From Prochlorococcus sp. AG-436-O11 (GTDB lineage: Bacteria > Cyanobacteriota > Cyanobacteriia > PCC-6307 > Cyanobiaceae), in the NCBI GenBank assembly GCA_003212535.1, contig QCPO01000005.1, forward strand, positions 1-64,000: a stretch of DNA of 64,000 nt, in the 5' to 3' direction. Below, in pieces: positions 44,711-54,509 of this stretch. A model generated the notes under the pieces. The model ran no database searches and was not told the origin of the DNA. It worked only from the letters and a program-made list of their open reading frames with translations. Position numbers and translations under genes: made by a program. Within the stretch, counting starts at the first letter, position 1. The number at the start of each line of letters is the position of its first letter.

Positions 44711-45064
44711 TTAACCACCATCAACTTGACAACCAATTAGTGCGCCAGCTGTTCCACCTGCTGGAACAGCCCAAAATCTATCTTTACCTCTAGAAGAAGA
44801 AAGGGCTAAACCTGCTCCTAGAATTCCACCTATAAATGAGCCCTCACTACAATCATTATCATCTATTTTTCTAGCTCTTGCTCCTCCACAGGGTATTTCT
44901 ACGTCAACTTCATAACTTTTGACATAGCCTGGACTTGATTTTGTTCCAGGAATATATTCTTCTCTATATTCAGTTCTGGTACAGGTTACTGATTTAGGAG
45001 TTGAAGCATTTACGGGAATAAATGGTGAAAAACCAAATAAAAATGCAAAAAATAAGAATTTCAC
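44711..45064 (-). CDS. Exported glycine-zipper-like protein
   Basis: A 117-residue protein with a signal peptide (KFLFFAFLFGFSPFIPVNAS). The mature part has four Cys, including VTCTRTEYREEYIPGTKSSP and VEIPCGGARA, and two Gly/Ala-rich segments, GSFIGGILGAGLALSSSRG and AVPAGGTAGALIGCQVDGG, spaced like glycine-zipper motifs of outer-membrane-associated proteins (the 17-kDa/SlyB type). It probably sits in the periplasm or outer membrane. Its stop is adjacent to the ruvA start. Confidence 0.7.
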   Translation of the reverse strand: MKFLFFAFLFGFSPFIPVNASTPKSVTCTRTEYREEYIPGTKSSPGYVKSYEVDVEIPCGGARARKIDDNDCSEGSFIGGILGAGLALSSSRGKDRFWAVPAGGTAGALIGCQVDGG

Positions 45065-45089
45065 TTAATTACTAGTCTTTTTAATTATT

Positions 45090-45977
45090 TTAAATGTTTT
45101 TAAGCATTTTGCTAGTAGATATAATAGTTCCTAATAAAACTAGTAAAGAACCAAATAAGAAATTGATATTTATTAATTCACTAAAGAATAAAATACCCCA
45201 AGTTGATCCAAAAAATACCTGTAAATAATTTATGCTTGAAGCTTCTGAAGCTGGTAAATTCTTTAACCCTAAAGTTAGAAAAGTTTGACCTAATTGGGTA
45301 AATATGCCAATTCCCATTATCCAAATTAATTCAATTAGGTTAGGTGTTACCCAATTTATTAATACAAAAGGAAATAATGTACTTACTGAAACAAGTGGAA
45401 AATATTTAATTATTATGAACACATCCTCGGTTAATGAAAGTTTTTTAACAGTTACGTAAGCCAATGCAGTAGATATTGCGCCAAAAAATGCTATTAAAAT
45501 TGATGATTTCTCGATCTCAACGTTTAAATGAGCTAATTGTGACTGATTTAATATTACTAAAATACCTATCCAACCTAATATTAATCCTAAGACAATATTC
45601 ATCGTTATTTTTTCTTTTATAAATATCCCTGCAAATATAGATATAAAAAGTGGATAGGTATATTGAATAACAGTAGAAATATTAAGAGGCATATTTCTTA
45701 TTGCATAAAATATACAAAGTAAAGCCACAGTTCCTAAAAAACCTCTTAATAAAAGTAATTTTCGATTGTTACCCCATGGATTTATATCTTTTGTCTTTAA
45801 TATAAATGAAGTAATTAATAAACTTATCAATGATCTAAAGAAAACTAATTCATAAATTGATATTCTTTCATCTATTTTCTTTACACAGACAGTCATCAGA
45901 CTGAAGAATAATGAAGCAAATATTAAATTAAACTTATTAAGTAAGTTATTTCTATCATTTATTTTTTCTCGCTCCAT
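45090..45977 (-). CDS. EamA/DMT-family transporter
   Basis: A 295-residue protein with ten predicted helices in two EamA repeats: FASLFFSLMTVCVKKIDERI and YELVFFRSLISLLITSFIL in the first, ILIAFFGAISTALAYVTVKK in the second. Members export amino acids or nucleotide sugars and move drug-like molecules. The substrate is not predictable. It lies 25 bases upstream of the exported protein and diverges from dnaG. Confidence 0.88.
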   Translation of the reverse strand: MEREKINDRNNLLNKFNLIFASLFFSLMTVCVKKIDERISIYELVFFRSLISLLITSFILKTKDINPWGNNRKLLLLRGFLGTVALLCIFYAIRNMPLNISTVIQYTYPLFISIFAGIFIKEKITMNIVLGLILGWIGILVILNQSQLAHLNVEIEKSSILIAFFGAISTALAYVTVKKLSLTEDVFIIIKYFPLVSVSTLFPFVLINWVTPNLIELIWIMGIGIFTQLGQTFLTLGLKNLPASEASSINYLQVFFGSTWGILFFSELININFLFGSLLVLLGTIISTSKMLKNI

Positions 45978-46075
45978 TATGTAAAAAAGTTTTATTGTGA
46001 AATTAAGTAGATTCTTGTTTAATTTTGAACTATAACAAATAAATTATTGTTTCTTCTTTTTATATAAATATACCA

Positions 46076-48109
46076 ATGAGACCTTCTATACATCCAAGAA
46101 CTATTCAGGAGGTTAAAGAAAAGGCAGATATTGTAGATGTTATTTCTGAACACATTGTTCTAAAGAAAAAAGGTAAGGAGTTTGTTGGAATTTGTCCTTT
46201 TCATGATGACACAAAGCCATCTATGACTGTTTCTCCATCTAAGCAATTCTATTATTGTTTTTCTTGTGGAGCCGGCGGTAACTCGATTAAATTTTTAATG
46301 GAGTTTACTCGCGCAAATTTTTCAGATGTTGTCCTATCTCTTGCTAAAAAAAATAATATAACTATAGAAAGTCTCGAAGGTCCTCAAGAGGAGGCATATA
46401 AAAGACAATTATCAAGAAAAGAAGAACTTTATAAAATTCTAAGAATTACTAAAAACTGGTTTAAGTCTCAATTAAATAATTCCTTGGGTAAAGAAGCTAT
46501 CAATTATTTAATATCCCAAAGAAACTTAAGTAGCAAAATTATTAATGATTTTGAATTGGGCTTTGCTCCCAATTCTTGGAATGATCTATTTAATTACCTT
46601 TTAAATGTAGAAAAATTACCTTTAAATTTAATATTGAGATCAGGGCTTGTTATTTCTAAGGATAATTCTAATAAAAATTATGATCGTTTTAGAAACAGAT
46701 TAATTGTTCCTATTTATGATATGCAGGGAAGAGTAGTTGCCTTTGGTGGTAGATCTTTAGATGATCAGGAACCTAAATATCTTAATTCTCCCGAATCTGA
46801 AGTTTTTGAAAAGGGTAAAATGTTGTTTGGATTCGAAAAAGCATCTAGCAATATTAGAAAAAGAGATAGAGCAATAATTGTTGAAGGTTATTTTGATGTT
46901 ATTTCTCTTCATTCAAAAGGTATTACTAATTCTGTGGCTTCTCTTGGGACAGCTCTAAATAAATATCAAATATCGCAACTCTGTAGATGTACTGATAACA
47001 AAAATATAATATTAAACTTTGATTCTGATAATGCAGGCATATTAGCTACTAAAAGAGTAATAAACGAAGTTGAGAATTTGTCAATTCATGAACAAATTAA
47101 CCTAAAAATACTTCAACTAAAAAACTTCAAAGATCCAGATGAATATTTAAATAACCATACTCCTGAAGAGTATATTAATTTAATTGATAAAGCTTTGTTT
47201 TGGATTGATTGGGAGATTGAGCAGATCTTTAATAATAAAGATTTAACTAAATCTGATATTTTTCAGAATGTTATTTCATCTTTGGTTAAGTTATTAAGCA
47301 AATTACCTCAATCATCTACTAGAACTCACTATCTACAAAAAGTCTCTGAAAGATTAAGTATGGGGCAAGCCAGATTGGCGATACAATTTGAACAAGATTT
47401 AAGAAATCAAGTAAAGGGTTTTCGTTGGCATGGGAGGTCAAAGAGATTTGAACAACCAAATGAAATTTCCCTACGTGAGAAGAATGAATCTGAAATAATA
47501 TTTTATTATCTCCATTGTCCTAATCTTAGGCTCTTTATTCGAGATGAATTACTTAAAAGGGAAATTAATGATTTCAATACCGATTACATTCGTATTATAT
47601 GGGAAGTAATTTCAAGAATTGAAGAAGATAATTTAGGACCTGATTATAAAAATAAATTTCAGAAACTTGATAGTCAAAAACAAATTAATGAATTTTCAAA
47701 AGTTAACTTGATTTCTTTATTACCAGATTATTTAGCTCTTAATCATTCTGACTTATCTAATAAAATTAATATCTTTATTAATCCAAGTGAGCTATTCCTA
47801 ACTATTTTAAAAAGTCCCAAAGATAATTTACTTGGAACTCTATCTCTTCTTGAGAGGTATAAATCTTTAAAAAGATGTAGACACTTGATCGAATCTTGGA
47901 GTTCTCAAAGATTAAAAACATTAGAAAACTGTATATCTATACTAATAGATAATTCCTCCTCAGAGCCCTCTAATTCTATTAAGGAAATCGATGATCTTTT
48001 TAAGGATTTAAACTCAGATGCTATTAAATTTCAAGAACTATATTATATAGAAAGACAACATATAATTTCTTTAGATAAACAACGTTGTGGCAATTTTATT
48101 GCTAGCTAA
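46076..48109 (+). CDS. dnaG: DNA primase
   Basis: Makes RNA primers for replication. A 677-residue primase: the CHC2 zinc site is formed by Cys40, His43, Cys61 and Cys64 (GICPFHDD and YYCFSCGAGGNS). The catalytic core has LIVPIYDMQGRVVAFGGRSL and the TOPRIM domain has AIIVEGYFDVISLHSKG and NIILNFDSDNAG. The C-terminal region (about residue 420 on) is the less conserved helicase-binding part. Start ATG gives MRPSIHPRTIQEVKEKADIV as in other cyanobacteria. Confidence 0.96.
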   Translation: MRPSIHPRTIQEVKEKADIVDVISEHIVLKKKGKEFVGICPFHDDTKPSMTVSPSKQFYYCFSCGAGGNSIKFLMEFTRANFSDVVLSLAKKNNITIESLEGPQEEAYKRQLSRKEELYKILRITKNWFKSQLNNSLGKEAINYLISQRNLSSKIINDFELGFAPNSWNDLFNYLLNVEKLPLNLILRSGLVISKDNSNKNYDRFRNRLIVPIYDMQGRVVAFGGRSLDDQEPKYLNSPESEVFEKGKMLFGFEKASSNIRKRDRAIIVEGYFDVISLHSKGITNSVASLGTALNKYQISQLCRCTDNKNIILNFDSDNAGILATKRVINEVENLSIHEQINLKILQLKNFKDPDEYLNNHTPEEYINLIDKALFWIDWEIEQIFNNKDLTKSDIFQNVISSLVKLLSKLPQSSTRTHYLQKVSERLSMGQARLAIQFEQDLRNQVKGFRWHGRSKRFEQPNEISLREKNESEIIFYYLHCPNLRLFIRDELLKREINDFNTDYIRIIWEVISRIEEDNLGPDYKNKFQKLDSQKQINEFSKVNLISLLPDYLALNHSDLSNKINIFINPSELFLTILKSPKDNLLGTLSLLERYKSLKRCRHLIESWSSQRLKTLENCISILIDNSSSEPSNSIKEIDDLFKDLNSDAIKFQELYYIERQHIISLDKQRCGNFIAS

Positions 48110-48124
48110 AAAATATATATTATT

Positions 48125-48592
48125 TTATAAACAATAGCTTTTAAGCATTTCTTTTACCTTTCTTGGTTTGTCTTCCAAAATATAAGCTTCTATTTCTTTA
48201 GCGTAACTCCCAGCAAATTTAGAAGTAGAAATTTCTAATGCTCTTCTTTTACTCTTATGTAATTTAGTTTCTAAATCTTTTATTTCGCCAACTGTTTTAT
48301 TCCCATTGCATTTTTGTATAACATGAGTTGCTTCATGCCTTAATGCTTTTCTAATAGCCTTTTCCGTTTTAAAATTATCCTTATTTGAATTGTGTTTTAA
48401 TACCTTAAAATTTGTTTTTCTTTTTGCATTTTCAGTACATATTATTATTTTATTTTCTTTAATGTTGTATAGACCTTTTATTTCTTTGTTTATTAAACAT
48501 TCTTTTTTATTTTCTTCAACAATATAGTTTGCTTTTCCTAATAGTTCTAAAATTTCTTTGTCTAATTTACTTAGAAATATAATAAATTCCAT
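48125..48592 (-). CDS. Uncharacterised HExxH metallopeptidase-like protein, downstream of umuC
   Basis: A 155-residue basic protein. ALRHEATHVIQKCNG contains a zincin motif HExxH (His86, Glu87, His90). A candidate third ligand is in SYAKEIEAYILED (Glu133 or Glu135), 43-45 residues later. There is no signal peptide or membrane helix. The N-terminal half (ENKIIICTENAKRKTNF) looks beta-rich, as in small zincins such as the SprT- or WLM-type clan, but I cannot place the family. It begins 14 bases after umuC on the same strand, so it is the probable third gene of the SOS operon. Confidence 0.65.
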   Translation of the reverse strand: MEFIIFLSKLDKEILELLGKANYIVEENKKECLINKEIKGLYNIKENKIIICTENAKRKTNFKVLKHNSNKDNFKTEKAIRKALRHEATHVIQKCNGNKTVGEIKDLETKLHKSKRRALEISTSKFAGSYAKEIEAYILEDKPRKVKEMLKSYCL

Positions 48593-48606
48593 ATTGATTT
48601 TTGTTT

Positions 48607-49893
48607 TTATATAACTATAGTTGGAATTTTTATTATATCTGTTGTAGATGTGCGACTTAATAAATTTCTATTGATTGTCCATTCTTTTGGCTTGTTTGTA
48701 ATTGCCCATGTAATTGCTTTGTTTTTATATTTTTTATTCAATGAGTCTATTGTTCTCATAAGATTTTCTGATTTCTTCATATCTTCCTGAGATTTATAAT
48801 TGATAATTGATTGCTGTAAATTCTTGCAAGTAGTTAGATCCTGCATTAAAACGCCAGCCTTTGATAATTTATACTCAGGATTATAAATTTCTTTAGATAA
48901 TTCAACTACTATTTTTAAAATAGCGTTTGTGTTATCTGTTGCATTTATAAGTTTTTTATTGGCACTTTTTTGATAATTTTGACTTGAATATTTACTAGTT
49001 CTTGCAAATACACTAATGAAAGATGTTCGTAAGCTTTGACTTCTCATCTTTGCCGATGCTTTTATCGCATAAATTGCTAATGCTTGAGTTAAATCTTCTA
49101 ATTTTGTGATAGGAGTACCGAAACTTCTACTTACCTGAATTTGTCTTTTTGATTTATTACTTTTTTCTATGGGCAGACATTTATAACCTTTTAATTCTAA
49201 TTGCATTCTTCTCCCTACGATCCCTAGTTTCTTAAGGATTTGATTCTCTTTCATGTCTCTTAATTCTTGGGCATTTCTAATGCCTTTACTTTTTAACCAA
49301 TTAGATGTTTGTTTCCCAATCCCCCAGATTTTATCTACACTAATTTCTTTAAAATAGTTATTCTCATCTTTTGTTCTAGCTAAATCAAATATTCCTGCTG
49401 AATAATCAATATTTTTAGCTAACTTGTTAGCAACTTTCGCCCTTACTTTGTTCTCTCCTATTCCTATTGTTAGTGTGATTCCTAGATTCTGATATATTAA
49501 TGCCCTTAATTTTCTAGCCCAAGGATATAGATTTTTATCATTAGGTCTAGAAATTGATACAAAGGCTTCATCAATAGAATAAATCTCCATTTCTTCACAG
49601 TGATTTTTTAATAAATTCATTAGTCTCTTACTCATATCAGCGTAAAGCGAGTAGTTAGAGCTTAAAACTGCTACATCTAATTTATTTAATCTTTCTTTTT
49701 CTTTAAAATAAGGGCAGCCCATTTTAATTTTTAAAGCGCGAGCTTCGGGGCTTCTTGCAATAATGCATCCGTCATTATTAGATAAAATTACTACTGGTTT
49801 ATTTCTTAAATGAGGGTTTATGCTTTGTTCGCACGAAGCGTAAAAATTATTAGCATCTATAAGAGCTATTGCTTCAATACTTGAAATGGTCAT
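48607..49893 (-). CDS. umuC: Translesion DNA polymerase V subunit UmuC
   Basis: Y-family polymerase that copies damaged DNA. A 428-residue protein: AIALIDANNFYASCEQSINP holds the first catalytic Asp13, YSIDEAFVSIS the Asp108-Glu109 pair, and the HhH thumb DKIWGIGKQTSNWLKSKGI follows. The end TWAITNKPKEWTINRNLLSR is the DUF4113 tail typical of UmuC. It overlaps umuD by four bases (ATGA), so they are translated together. Confidence 0.94.
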   Translation of the reverse strand: MTISSIEAIALIDANNFYASCEQSINPHLRNKPVVILSNNDGCIIARSPEARALKIKMGCPYFKEKERLNKLDVAVLSSNYSLYADMSKRLMNLLKNHCEEMEIYSIDEAFVSISRPNDKNLYPWARKLRALIYQNLGITLTIGIGENKVRAKVANKLAKNIDYSAGIFDLARTKDENNYFKEISVDKIWGIGKQTSNWLKSKGIRNAQELRDMKENQILKKLGIVGRRMQLELKGYKCLPIEKSNKSKRQIQVSRSFGTPITKLEDLTQALAIYAIKASAKMRSQSLRTSFISVFARTSKYSSQNYQKSANKKLINATDNTNAILKIVVELSKEIYNPEYKLSKAGVLMQDLTTCKNLQQSIINYKSQEDMKKSENLMRTIDSLNKKYKNKAITWAITNKPKEWTINRNLLSRTSTTDIIKIPTIVI

Positions 49894-50306
49894 AAGTAGC
49901 TATGTATTGAATAGATGACAACCCCCCATATCTGTACATCAATATGATTTTTAAACCTGAAGTCTGGATAATTATGATTCTCTGCTTTTAAATATAATTC
50001 ATTATTTTTTATGGATAATCTTTTTATTGTAAATTCTCCGTCTATCATCGCAATGATAATATTACCGGGTTTAGCTCTTAAACTTTTATCTACTATTATT
50101 AAATCTTTATCTTTAATTCCTGCATTAAGCATTGAGTCACCTTTAACTCTAAGAAAAAAAGTACTAAAAGGATTAGATATCAAATGCTCATTTAAATCAA
50201 TATTTTCTTCTGTATAATCATCTGCAGGTGAAGGAAACCCTGCTGATATTGAATCACTTAATAAGGGAATCTTTAATTTCTTAGAGGTCAAATCAAAGGA
50301 ATCCAA
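49890..50306 (-). CDS. umuD: SOS mutagenesis protein UmuD (S24 peptidase)
   Basis: Self-cleaves to UmuD' and binds UmuC. A 138-residue protein: cleavage site SAGFPSPADD (Ala22-Gly23), catalytic Ser58 in VKGDSMLNAGI and Lys95 in MIDGEFTIKRL. The start is TTG before DSFDLTSKKLKIPLLSD. A LexA-like palindrome lies 13 bases upstream. Because LexA itself is an S24 protein with an HTH domain, the absence of a DNA-binding N-terminus here distinguishes it as UmuD. Confidence 0.93.
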   Translation of the reverse strand: MDSFDLTSKKLKIPLLSDSISAGFPSPADDYTEENIDLNEHLISNPFSTFFLRVKGDSMLNAGIKDKDLIIVDKSLRAKPGNIIIAMIDGEFTIKRLSIKNNELYLKAENHNYPDFRFKNHIDVQIWGVVIYSIHSYL

Positions 50307-50318
50307 GACTTAGTTCGA

Positions 50319-50334
50319 TAGTATATCTGTACTA
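50319..50334. promoter_or_regulatory. LexA-like SOS box before umuD
   Basis: TAGTATATCTGTACTA is a sixteen-base imperfect palindrome (TAGTAnAnnTnTACTA). It resembles the cyanobacterial LexA consensus RGTACNNNDGTWCB, differing in its left half (AGTAT rather than AGTAC). On the minus strand it contains TATACT, a plausible -10, so a bound repressor would block the umuD-umuC promoter. Confidence 0.65.
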
Positions 50335-50409
50335 TACAGTAAAAGGGTAAAAATTGGTTGGTTCTTAGAATTATATATATTAATTTAAGATTAACTCTAA
50401 TTTTTTCCT

Positions 50410-50826
50410 TTAGGTACGATGGTATGGGGAATTTTTCGAAATAGAAATAGCTCTATAAATTTGCTCCAGTAAAATTAATCTAGCTAATTCATGAGGAAAA
50501 GTTAGAGAAGAAAGACTTAGTAAAAGATCAGATCTTTTTTTAACCTCAGAACTAATCCCATCAGCATCACCAATTAGAAAGTTGATTTTTTTATTTTTAA
50601 AATTTAAAAGTAAAGTAGTTAGTTCAAGAGAATTAAATTGTTTCCCTTCCTCGCTGAGACTGATAATAATATTATTTTTGAATCTAAGATTATTTATATT
50701 AAAAATTTTTAACTCATTAATGATAAGATCTGGCATTCTTTTTTTGTACTGATTAATTCCATCTCTAATCCAGTTTTTTTTTATTTTTCCAATAGCATAA
50801 ATTGATAATCTATTAGTCTGGAGCAT
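50410..50826 (-). CDS. rlmH: 23S rRNA (pseudouridine1915-N3)-methyltransferase RlmH
   Basis: Methylates pseudouridine at the 70S stage. A 138-residue SPOUT protein: [20 protein letters not shown] at the start, [20 protein letters not shown] in the knot and [20 protein letters not shown] with SKNSPYHRT at the end. The last two are the RlmH C-terminal signatures, where NSPYHR contacts AdoMet. The usual length is 155; the N-terminal part is slightly shorter. Confidence 0.95.
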   Translation of the reverse strand: MLQTNRLSIYAIGKIKKNWIRDGINQYKKRMPDLIINELKIFNINNLRFKNNIIISLSEEGKQFNSLELTTLLLNFKNKKINFLIGDADGISSEVKKRSDLLLSLSSLTFPHELARLILLEQIYRAISISKNSPYHRT

Positions 50827-50846
50827 ATGTAAATATTGAAATTTAG

Positions 50847-51176
50847 TTATTCCTCAAGAAGATAATTAAATTCATCATATAGTTCATCTTCAGTTGTTAA
50901 TTGATTTGTATGATTAGCAATCTTAAAATTTTTGTTAATGAGATCCTTCTCAGAGTTTCTTAGTGAATGATTTATTTTAGAAGTATTGCTAAGGCTTTCT
51001 GAATTGTCAATTAAAGAATAGAAAATTCTACTAGGATCTTCTAATTTGGGAGGATTCTTGGCTTTTTGAGGGTTGCCGATTGTATTTTTTCTCTCCTTTA
51101 TATTGCGATCATTTGCTAAATCGTTATTTTTAATAAAAGTCTTGAGTTTATCTAAATTTTTTTTTGATAAGCTCAT
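50847..51176 (-). CDS. Hypothetical polar protein
   Basis: A 109-residue Asn/Lys/Glu-rich protein without a visible fold motif; [20 protein letters not shown] is the most structured part and it ends DEFNYLLEE. Much is probably disordered. It is 20 bases upstream of rlmH on the same strand and diverges from rsmA. Homologues with this position are plausible in other picocyanobacteria, but I cannot verify that. Confidence 0.5.
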   Translation of the reverse strand: MSLSKKNLDKLKTFIKNNDLANDRNIKERKNTIGNPQKAKNPPKLEDPSRIFYSLIDNSESLSNTSKINHSLRNSEKDLINKNFKIANHTNQLTTEDELYDEFNYLLEE

Positions 51177-51232
51177 GATATAAATTAGATATTAAAATTA
51201 TATTTAATTTAAACATATTATTTATCTTTTGG

Positions 51233-52057
51233 ATGAATTTTAAAAACAATTATCAAAAAAAAAGATTTGGACAACATTGGTTGGTAAATAAAAAAATATT
51301 AGAAAAAATTAAAGAAGTGGCTGAGCTTAATGAAAATGATTATATTCTTGAAATTGGTCCTGGAAGAGGAGCCTTAACATCAAAGTTATTAGATTCAGAG
51401 ATTAGAAAATTGCACGCTATTGAATTAGATAAGGATTTAATAGATTTTTTAAATGATAAATTCAAAAATAACGAAAAGTTTTCACTTCAACAGGGAGATA
51501 TACTTTCAACAAGTCTAGATTCATTTAATAATAGGATTACAAAAGTTGTTGCAAATATTCCGTATAATATTACAGGACCAATATTGGATATATTTGTAGG
51601 AAGATTAGGATTAATAAGAGATTACAATTACAAAAAAATAATATTTTTAATGCAGAAGGATGTTGTAGATAGGATCTTATCAAAAGAAGGTAGCACTAAC
51701 GCGGGAGCACTAAGCGTGAGAATGCAACTTTTATCTAAAATAAAGAAAATATGCGATGTAGACCCCTCTTCCTTTAGTCCTCCTCCAAAAGTATTTTCTT
51801 CTTTAGTTGTTTTTGAACCATTTAAAAAAGAATTAAGATTGAATATTACATCGGAGAAATATATAGATAAACTTCTTCGAGTTGCATTTAATTCAAGAAG
51901 AAAAATGCTTAGAAATACACTTAACTCAATACTTTCAAATGATGAGATTAATGAATTATCAGAATCATCTAGTATTTGCTTTAATTTAAGACCTCAAGAT
52001 CTTTCAATTAATCAATGGATTAATCTTGCGGATAATTATATTAAAATTAAAAAATAA
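51233..52057 (+). CDS. rsmA: 16S rRNA dimethyladenosine transferase (KsgA)
   Basis: Dimethylates A1518 and A1519 of 16S rRNA. A 274-residue Rossmann methyltransferase: the start [17 protein letters not shown], motif [19 protein letters not shown], motif [15 protein letters not shown] (NxPY) and the C-terminal [15 protein letters not shown] and [12 protein letters not shown]. All are RsmA signatures. ispE follows by 11 bases. Confidence 0.96.
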   Translation: MNFKNNYQKKRFGQHWLVNKKILEKIKEVAELNENDYILEIGPGRGALTSKLLDSEIRKLHAIELDKDLIDFLNDKFKNNEKFSLQQGDILSTSLDSFNNRITKVVANIPYNITGPILDIFVGRLGLIRDYNYKKIIFLMQKDVVDRILSKEGSTNAGALSVRMQLLSKIKKICDVDPSSFSPPPKVFSSLVVFEPFKKELRLNITSEKYIDKLLRVAFNSRRKMLRNTLNSILSNDEINELSESSSICFNLRPQDLSINQWINLADNYIKIKK

Positions 52058-52068
52058 AATCTAAATAA

Positions 52069-53004
52069 ATGTCAGAATTATCTAAAAGAAAAATTAGTAT
52101 AAAATCACCAGCCAAGATAAATTTACACCTTGAAGTTATTGGAAAAAGACAGGATGGATATCATGAATTAGCAATGATCATGCAAAATATTGATCTTGCA
52201 GATTACTTAGATTTTGAGATTAATCAAGAAGGGTTAATTAAATTAAAATCAGATTGCAATGATTTAAGCCTTGAAAGCGATAACTTAATAGTTAAATCTG
52301 CAAATCTGATAAAGAAAATATCAAATATAGATTTAGGTGCTAATATTTTTTTAAGAAAAAATATTCCTATAGGAGCAGGATTGGCCGGAGGTTCAAGTAA
52401 TGCAGCTGCGGCATTAATTGGACTTAATAAATTGTGGAATTTGAATCTTGACTTCAATACATTGTTAAAATTGTCAGAATCATTAGGATCTGATGTTCCT
52501 TTTTTTATACATGGTGGCAGTCAATTATGTTTTGGAAGAGGCGAGATTCTAGAGAAATTAAATTATAAATACGAATATGGAGTGCTTCTTTTAAAAAATC
52601 CAAATATTTCAATATCTACAGCTGAAACATATAAAAGATATAGTTATCAGTTCAGTAAAAAATATGATATGAGAAAAGAGGTGGTTGATAATATAAGAAA
52701 TAATTTGAGAAAAAAAAGTATAAAAAGTTTTAATAATGATGATCAATCCATCAAAATAAAAAATGACTTACAGTTAATAGTCGAAAATGAGAATCATTCT
52801 GTAAAACAAGCTTTATATTTGCTTTCTAATTTAAAGAATTGCTTGACATTTTCCATGAGTGGATCAGGTCCTACATGCTTTGCTCTCTTTAAAGATATTG
52901 ATCTTGCTAATAATGCCTTTAAGGAAAATTATAAATTATTCAAAAACAAAGGTTTTGATTCATGGGTTTGTAAATTACTTGATAAGGGTATAAAAATCGT
53001 TTAA
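52069..53004 (+). CDS. ispE: 4-diphosphocytidyl-2-C-methyl-D-erythritol kinase
   Basis: Fourth MEP-pathway step for isoprenoids. A 311-residue GHMP kinase: motif 1 IKSPAKINLHLEVIGKRQDG, motif 2 NIPIGAGLAGGSSNAAAALI, and motif 3 LTFSMSGSGPTCFALF, with LGSDVPFFIHGG in between. All are diagnostic. rsmA-ispE adjacency is common in cyanobacteria. The next gene starts 3 bases after its stop. Confidence 0.96.
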   Translation: MSELSKRKISIKSPAKINLHLEVIGKRQDGYHELAMIMQNIDLADYLDFEINQEGLIKLKSDCNDLSLESDNLIVKSANLIKKISNIDLGANIFLRKNIPIGAGLAGGSSNAAAALIGLNKLWNLNLDFNTLLKLSESLGSDVPFFIHGGSQLCFGRGEILEKLNYKYEYGVLLLKNPNISISTAETYKRYSYQFSKKYDMRKEVVDNIRNNLRKKSIKSFNNDDQSIKIKNDLQLIVENENHSVKQALYLLSNLKNCLTFSMSGSGPTCFALFKDIDLANNAFKENYKLFKNKGFDSWVCKLLDKGIKIV

Positions 53005-53006
53005 AT

Positions 53007-53345
53007 TTGATTATGATTAAAATTAACAGTTTGGATGATAAGGACAAGAATATAGGCAAAAATATTGATAATAAAAATATTCCGCAAAAAGGACCATTAA
53101 ATTATATTGTTGGATCATTAACAAGTTTTTTATTGTGTATATTTTTTTATTTCGTCAGTAAAAATATTGCAATCTATTTTACTTTACATAAACCCTCAAA
53201 TTCATCTGAAATAGTACAAAATATTTCCTCTAGTATAAACACATTAATAATTGGATTATCCTTTTTACTAACTTTTTCATTTGGTTTTATTGGTATTGGT
53301 CTTTTTATTGTATTTATTCGCAGTTTTTATGTGAAGAAAACTTGA
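53007..53345 (+). CDS. DUF3082 membrane protein
   Basis: A 112-residue protein with a polar N-terminus, then two helices (GSLTSFLLCIFFYFVSKNIA and INTLIIGLSFLLTFSFGFIG). The cyanobacterial DUF3082 family has this size and layout (IxGslTSflLCiffYfvSk...). The start is TTG 3 bases after ispE; an ATG two codons later (MIKINSLDDKD) is equally possible. Probably co-transcribed with ispE. Confidence 0.75.
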   Translation: MIMIKINSLDDKDKNIGKNIDNKNIPQKGPLNYIVGSLTSFLLCIFFYFVSKNIAIYFTLHKPSNSSEIVQNISSSINTLIIGLSFLLTFSFGFIGIGLFIVFIRSFYVKKT

Positions 53346-53378
53346 ATTATAAATATTATAAAAAAAAAGGCTTTATTA

Positions 53379-53474
53379 ATGACATTAAATGATTTAGGAC
53401 TTTTAATACTTTTGCTCTTGCCAGGGATGCTTTTGTCAATATTACTACTATTAACTTTTGCTGAAGGAGGATAA
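53379..53474 (+). CDS. Tiny membrane protein upstream of pdhB, 31 aa
   Basis: ATG start. The frame is almost entirely one helix: MTLNDLGLLILLLLPGMLLS, ILLLLTFAEGG. The clean ending GGA-GGA-TAA sits 49 bases before the pdhB GTG. It might be an independent micro-protein or a leader that affects pdhB expression; the sequence alone cannot tell. Composition is clearly protein-like. Confidence 0.6.
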   Translation: MTLNDLGLLILLLLPGMLLSILLLLTFAEGG

Positions 53475-53523
53475 ATTAACCAAAATGGTAAAATTTATAT
53501 ATTGATTAATCAGGAAATTACTC

Positions 53524-54507
53524 GTGGCTGGAACCTTATTATTTAATGCTTTGAAAGAGGCAATTGATGAAGAGATGTCAAATGATGTAAATGTATGTGT
53601 TATGGGTGAAGATGTAGGACAATATGGTGGTTCTTATAAAGTTACTAAGGATTTGTATGAAAAATATGGAGAATTAAGAGTTCTTGATACTCCTATTGCA
53701 GAAAATAGTTTTACAGGCATGGCTGTTGGAGCAGCAATGACAGGTTTAAGACCAATAGTTGAAGGAATGAATATGGGATTCCTACTTTTAGCTTTTAATC
53801 AAATATCAAATAATATGGGTATGCTTAGATACACTAGTGGTGGAAATTATAAAATACCTGCAGTAGTAAGAGGACCAGGAGGAGTTGGCCGACAACTTGG
53901 TGCTGAGCATAGTCAAAGACTAGAAGCATACTTCCATGCAGTTCCTGGGATAAAAATTGTTGCTTGTAGTACTCCTACAAATGCTAAAGGTCTAATGAAA
54001 GCAGCTATAAGAGATAATAATCCTGTTCTATTTTTTGAGCATGTACTTTTGTATAATTTATCAGAAGATTTACCTGAAGGAGATTATACATGTGCATTAG
54101 ATCAAGCCGATATAGTAAAAGAAGGTAAGGATGTTACCTTACTAACTTATTCAAGAATGAGACACCATTGTCTAAAAGCTATTGAAGATTTAGATAATAA
54201 AAAAATAGAAGTAGAGCTAATTGACTTAATAAGCTTAAAACCTTTTGATATGAAGACTATTTCAAAATCTATAAAAAAAACAAACAAAGTAATTATTGTA
54301 GAAGAATGTATGAAGACTGGTGGTATAGGAGCAGAATTAATTGCACTAATAACAGAAGAGTGTTTTGATGATCTTGATGCCAGACCTATCAGGTTATCTA
54401 GTCAGGATATACCAACTCCATATAATGGAAATCTCGAGAATTTAACCATAATTCAACCACATCAAATAGTAGATAAAGTTGAACAGTTAGTAAATGGGAG
54501 TCTTTAA
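53524..54507 (+). CDS. pdhB: Pyruvate dehydrogenase E1 component beta subunit
   Basis: Part of the pyruvate dehydrogenase complex. A 327-residue transketolase-like protein from GTG (in [17 protein letters not shown]): [20 protein letters not shown], then [18 protein letters not shown] and [19 protein letters not shown]. These match cyanobacterial and plastid PdhB. pdhA is not in the window, as is usual in cyanobacteria. secD starts 3 bases after it. Confidence 0.95.
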   Translation: MAGTLLFNALKEAIDEEMSNDVNVCVMGEDVGQYGGSYKVTKDLYEKYGELRVLDTPIAENSFTGMAVGAAMTGLRPIVEGMNMGFLLLAFNQISNNMGMLRYTSGGNYKIPAVVRGPGGVGRQLGAEHSQRLEAYFHAVPGIKIVACSTPTNAKGLMKAAIRDNNPVLFFEHVLLYNLSEDLPEGDYTCALDQADIVKEGKDVTLLTYSRMRHHCLKAIEDLDNKKIEVELIDLISLKPFDMKTISKSIKKTNKVIIVEECMKTGGIGAELIALITEECFDDLDARPIRLSSQDIPTPYNGNLENLTIIQPHQIVDKVEQLVNGSL

Positions 54508-54509
54508 TA

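Noticed and set aside
48125-50334. Phage origin of the umuDC region
   Set aside because: Base composition and gene packing match the flanks, and no phage structural or lysis gene is near.
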